Of a DNA stretch of 14,296 bases, positions 14,102 to 14,296 are shown piece by piece (position 1 is the first letter of the stretch; every line of letters begins with the position of its first letter). The notes under the pieces are model-generated. The model had not been told where the DNA came from. It saw only the letters and a program-made list of their open reading frames with translations, and made no database searches. Both the position numbers and the translations under genes were made by a program. The stretch is from Nitrospiria bacterium (GTDB lineage Bacteria > Nitrospirota > CAKKRA01 > 9FT-COMBO-42-15), in assembly GCA_919902475.1 (NCBI GenBank), contig CAKKRA010000250.1, positions 1-14,296 on the forward strand. Direction: 5' to 3'.

Positions 14102-14296
14102 ATGAAGGTAAAAGATGTGCTTGATTTGGCTAAAAAGAATAATGTTCAGGTAGTTGACTTAAAGTTCATTGATATGCCCGGTCTTTGGCAGCATTTCACC
14201 ATTTCAACAAATGAATTTGGTGAAGGCCTTTTTGAGGAGGGAATTGGGTTTGACGGTTCAAGCATCAGGGGTTTTCAGGCAATAAATGAGAGCGAT
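14102..14296 (+). CDS. glnA: Glutamine synthetase, N-terminal fragment
   Basis: The first 65 residues of a type I glutamine synthetase, cut by the window end. The sequence VQVVDLKFIDMPGLWQHFTI and the later FDGSSIRGFQAINESD match the N-terminal beta-grasp domain of GlnA, including the conserved GFDGSSIRGF that contributes to the active site of the neighbouring subunit. AGGAGG at 14087-14092 lies 9 bases before the ATG. The enzyme joins ammonium to glutamate in the cytoplasm with ATP. The 91 bases after nadE are AT-rich and show no sigma-54 element, so it may be read from upstream or from a promoter not recognised here. Confidence 0.96.
   Translation, partial: MKVKDVLDLAKKNNVQVVDLKFIDMPGLWQHFTISTNEFGEGLFEEGIGFDGSSIRGFQAINESD

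Noticed and set aside
1..14296. CRISPR arrays, insertion sequences, integrases, tRNA or rRNA genes
   Set aside because: Looked for on both strands; no repeat-spacer pattern, transposase motif or tRNA-like fold was recognised.

Overview
The window is a nitrogen-acquisition cluster. All genes read on the + strand, with no RNA genes, CRISPR arrays or transposases. Multihaem nitrite reductase, three AmtB-type transporters, two PII proteins and sigma-54 promoters point to a Gram-negative, probably anaerobic or facultative bacterium. Moderately AT-rich composition and gene style recall Nitrospirota or the former Deltaproteobacteria, but the phylum cannot be fixed from this window.

Layout: (1) the 3' end of aroB (1-178). 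(2) A NifA-type sigma-54 activator (220-1782). (3) A sigma-54 operon with nrfH, nrfA, amt1 and amt2 (1985-6633): periplasmic nitrite-to-ammonium reduction followed by two ammonium channels. (4) A second sigma-54 operon (6975-9637) with nirB, the cytoplasmic NADH nitrite reductase large subunit, and a 69-residue protein that is little more than a NifA-like helix-turn-helix. (5) A third sigma-54 promoter ahead of a divergent amt3, followed by PII gene 1, PII gene 2, nadE and the start of glnA (9918-14296).

How it fits together: nitrite is reduced to ammonium on both sides of the membrane (NrfHA outside, NirB inside). Amt channels bring in ammonium, PII proteins gate the channels, glutamine synthetase fixes the ammonium, and glutamine-dependent NadE uses the product. 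Three GG-N10-GC promoters (1956-1970, 6922-6936, 9782-9796) each have the identical 11-mer ACAAAAATGTA 56 to 137 bp upstream. In two cases this is the right arm of a 32-bp inverted repeat containing TGT-N10-ACA, the known NifA upstream activator sequence. The simplest reading is that the NifA-like protein at 220-1782 is the local nitrogen regulator and that no nif genes are needed to explain it.

Points most worth a second look: the HTH-only NifA paralogue made from a promoter of the same regulon; a PII protein with Phe at the uridylylation position 51 beside a normal Tyr51 paralogue; NrfA residues resembling the calcium-independent class; an nrfH start codon only about 3 nt after the predicted transcription start; and a signal peptide/linker shared by two Amts with different cores.
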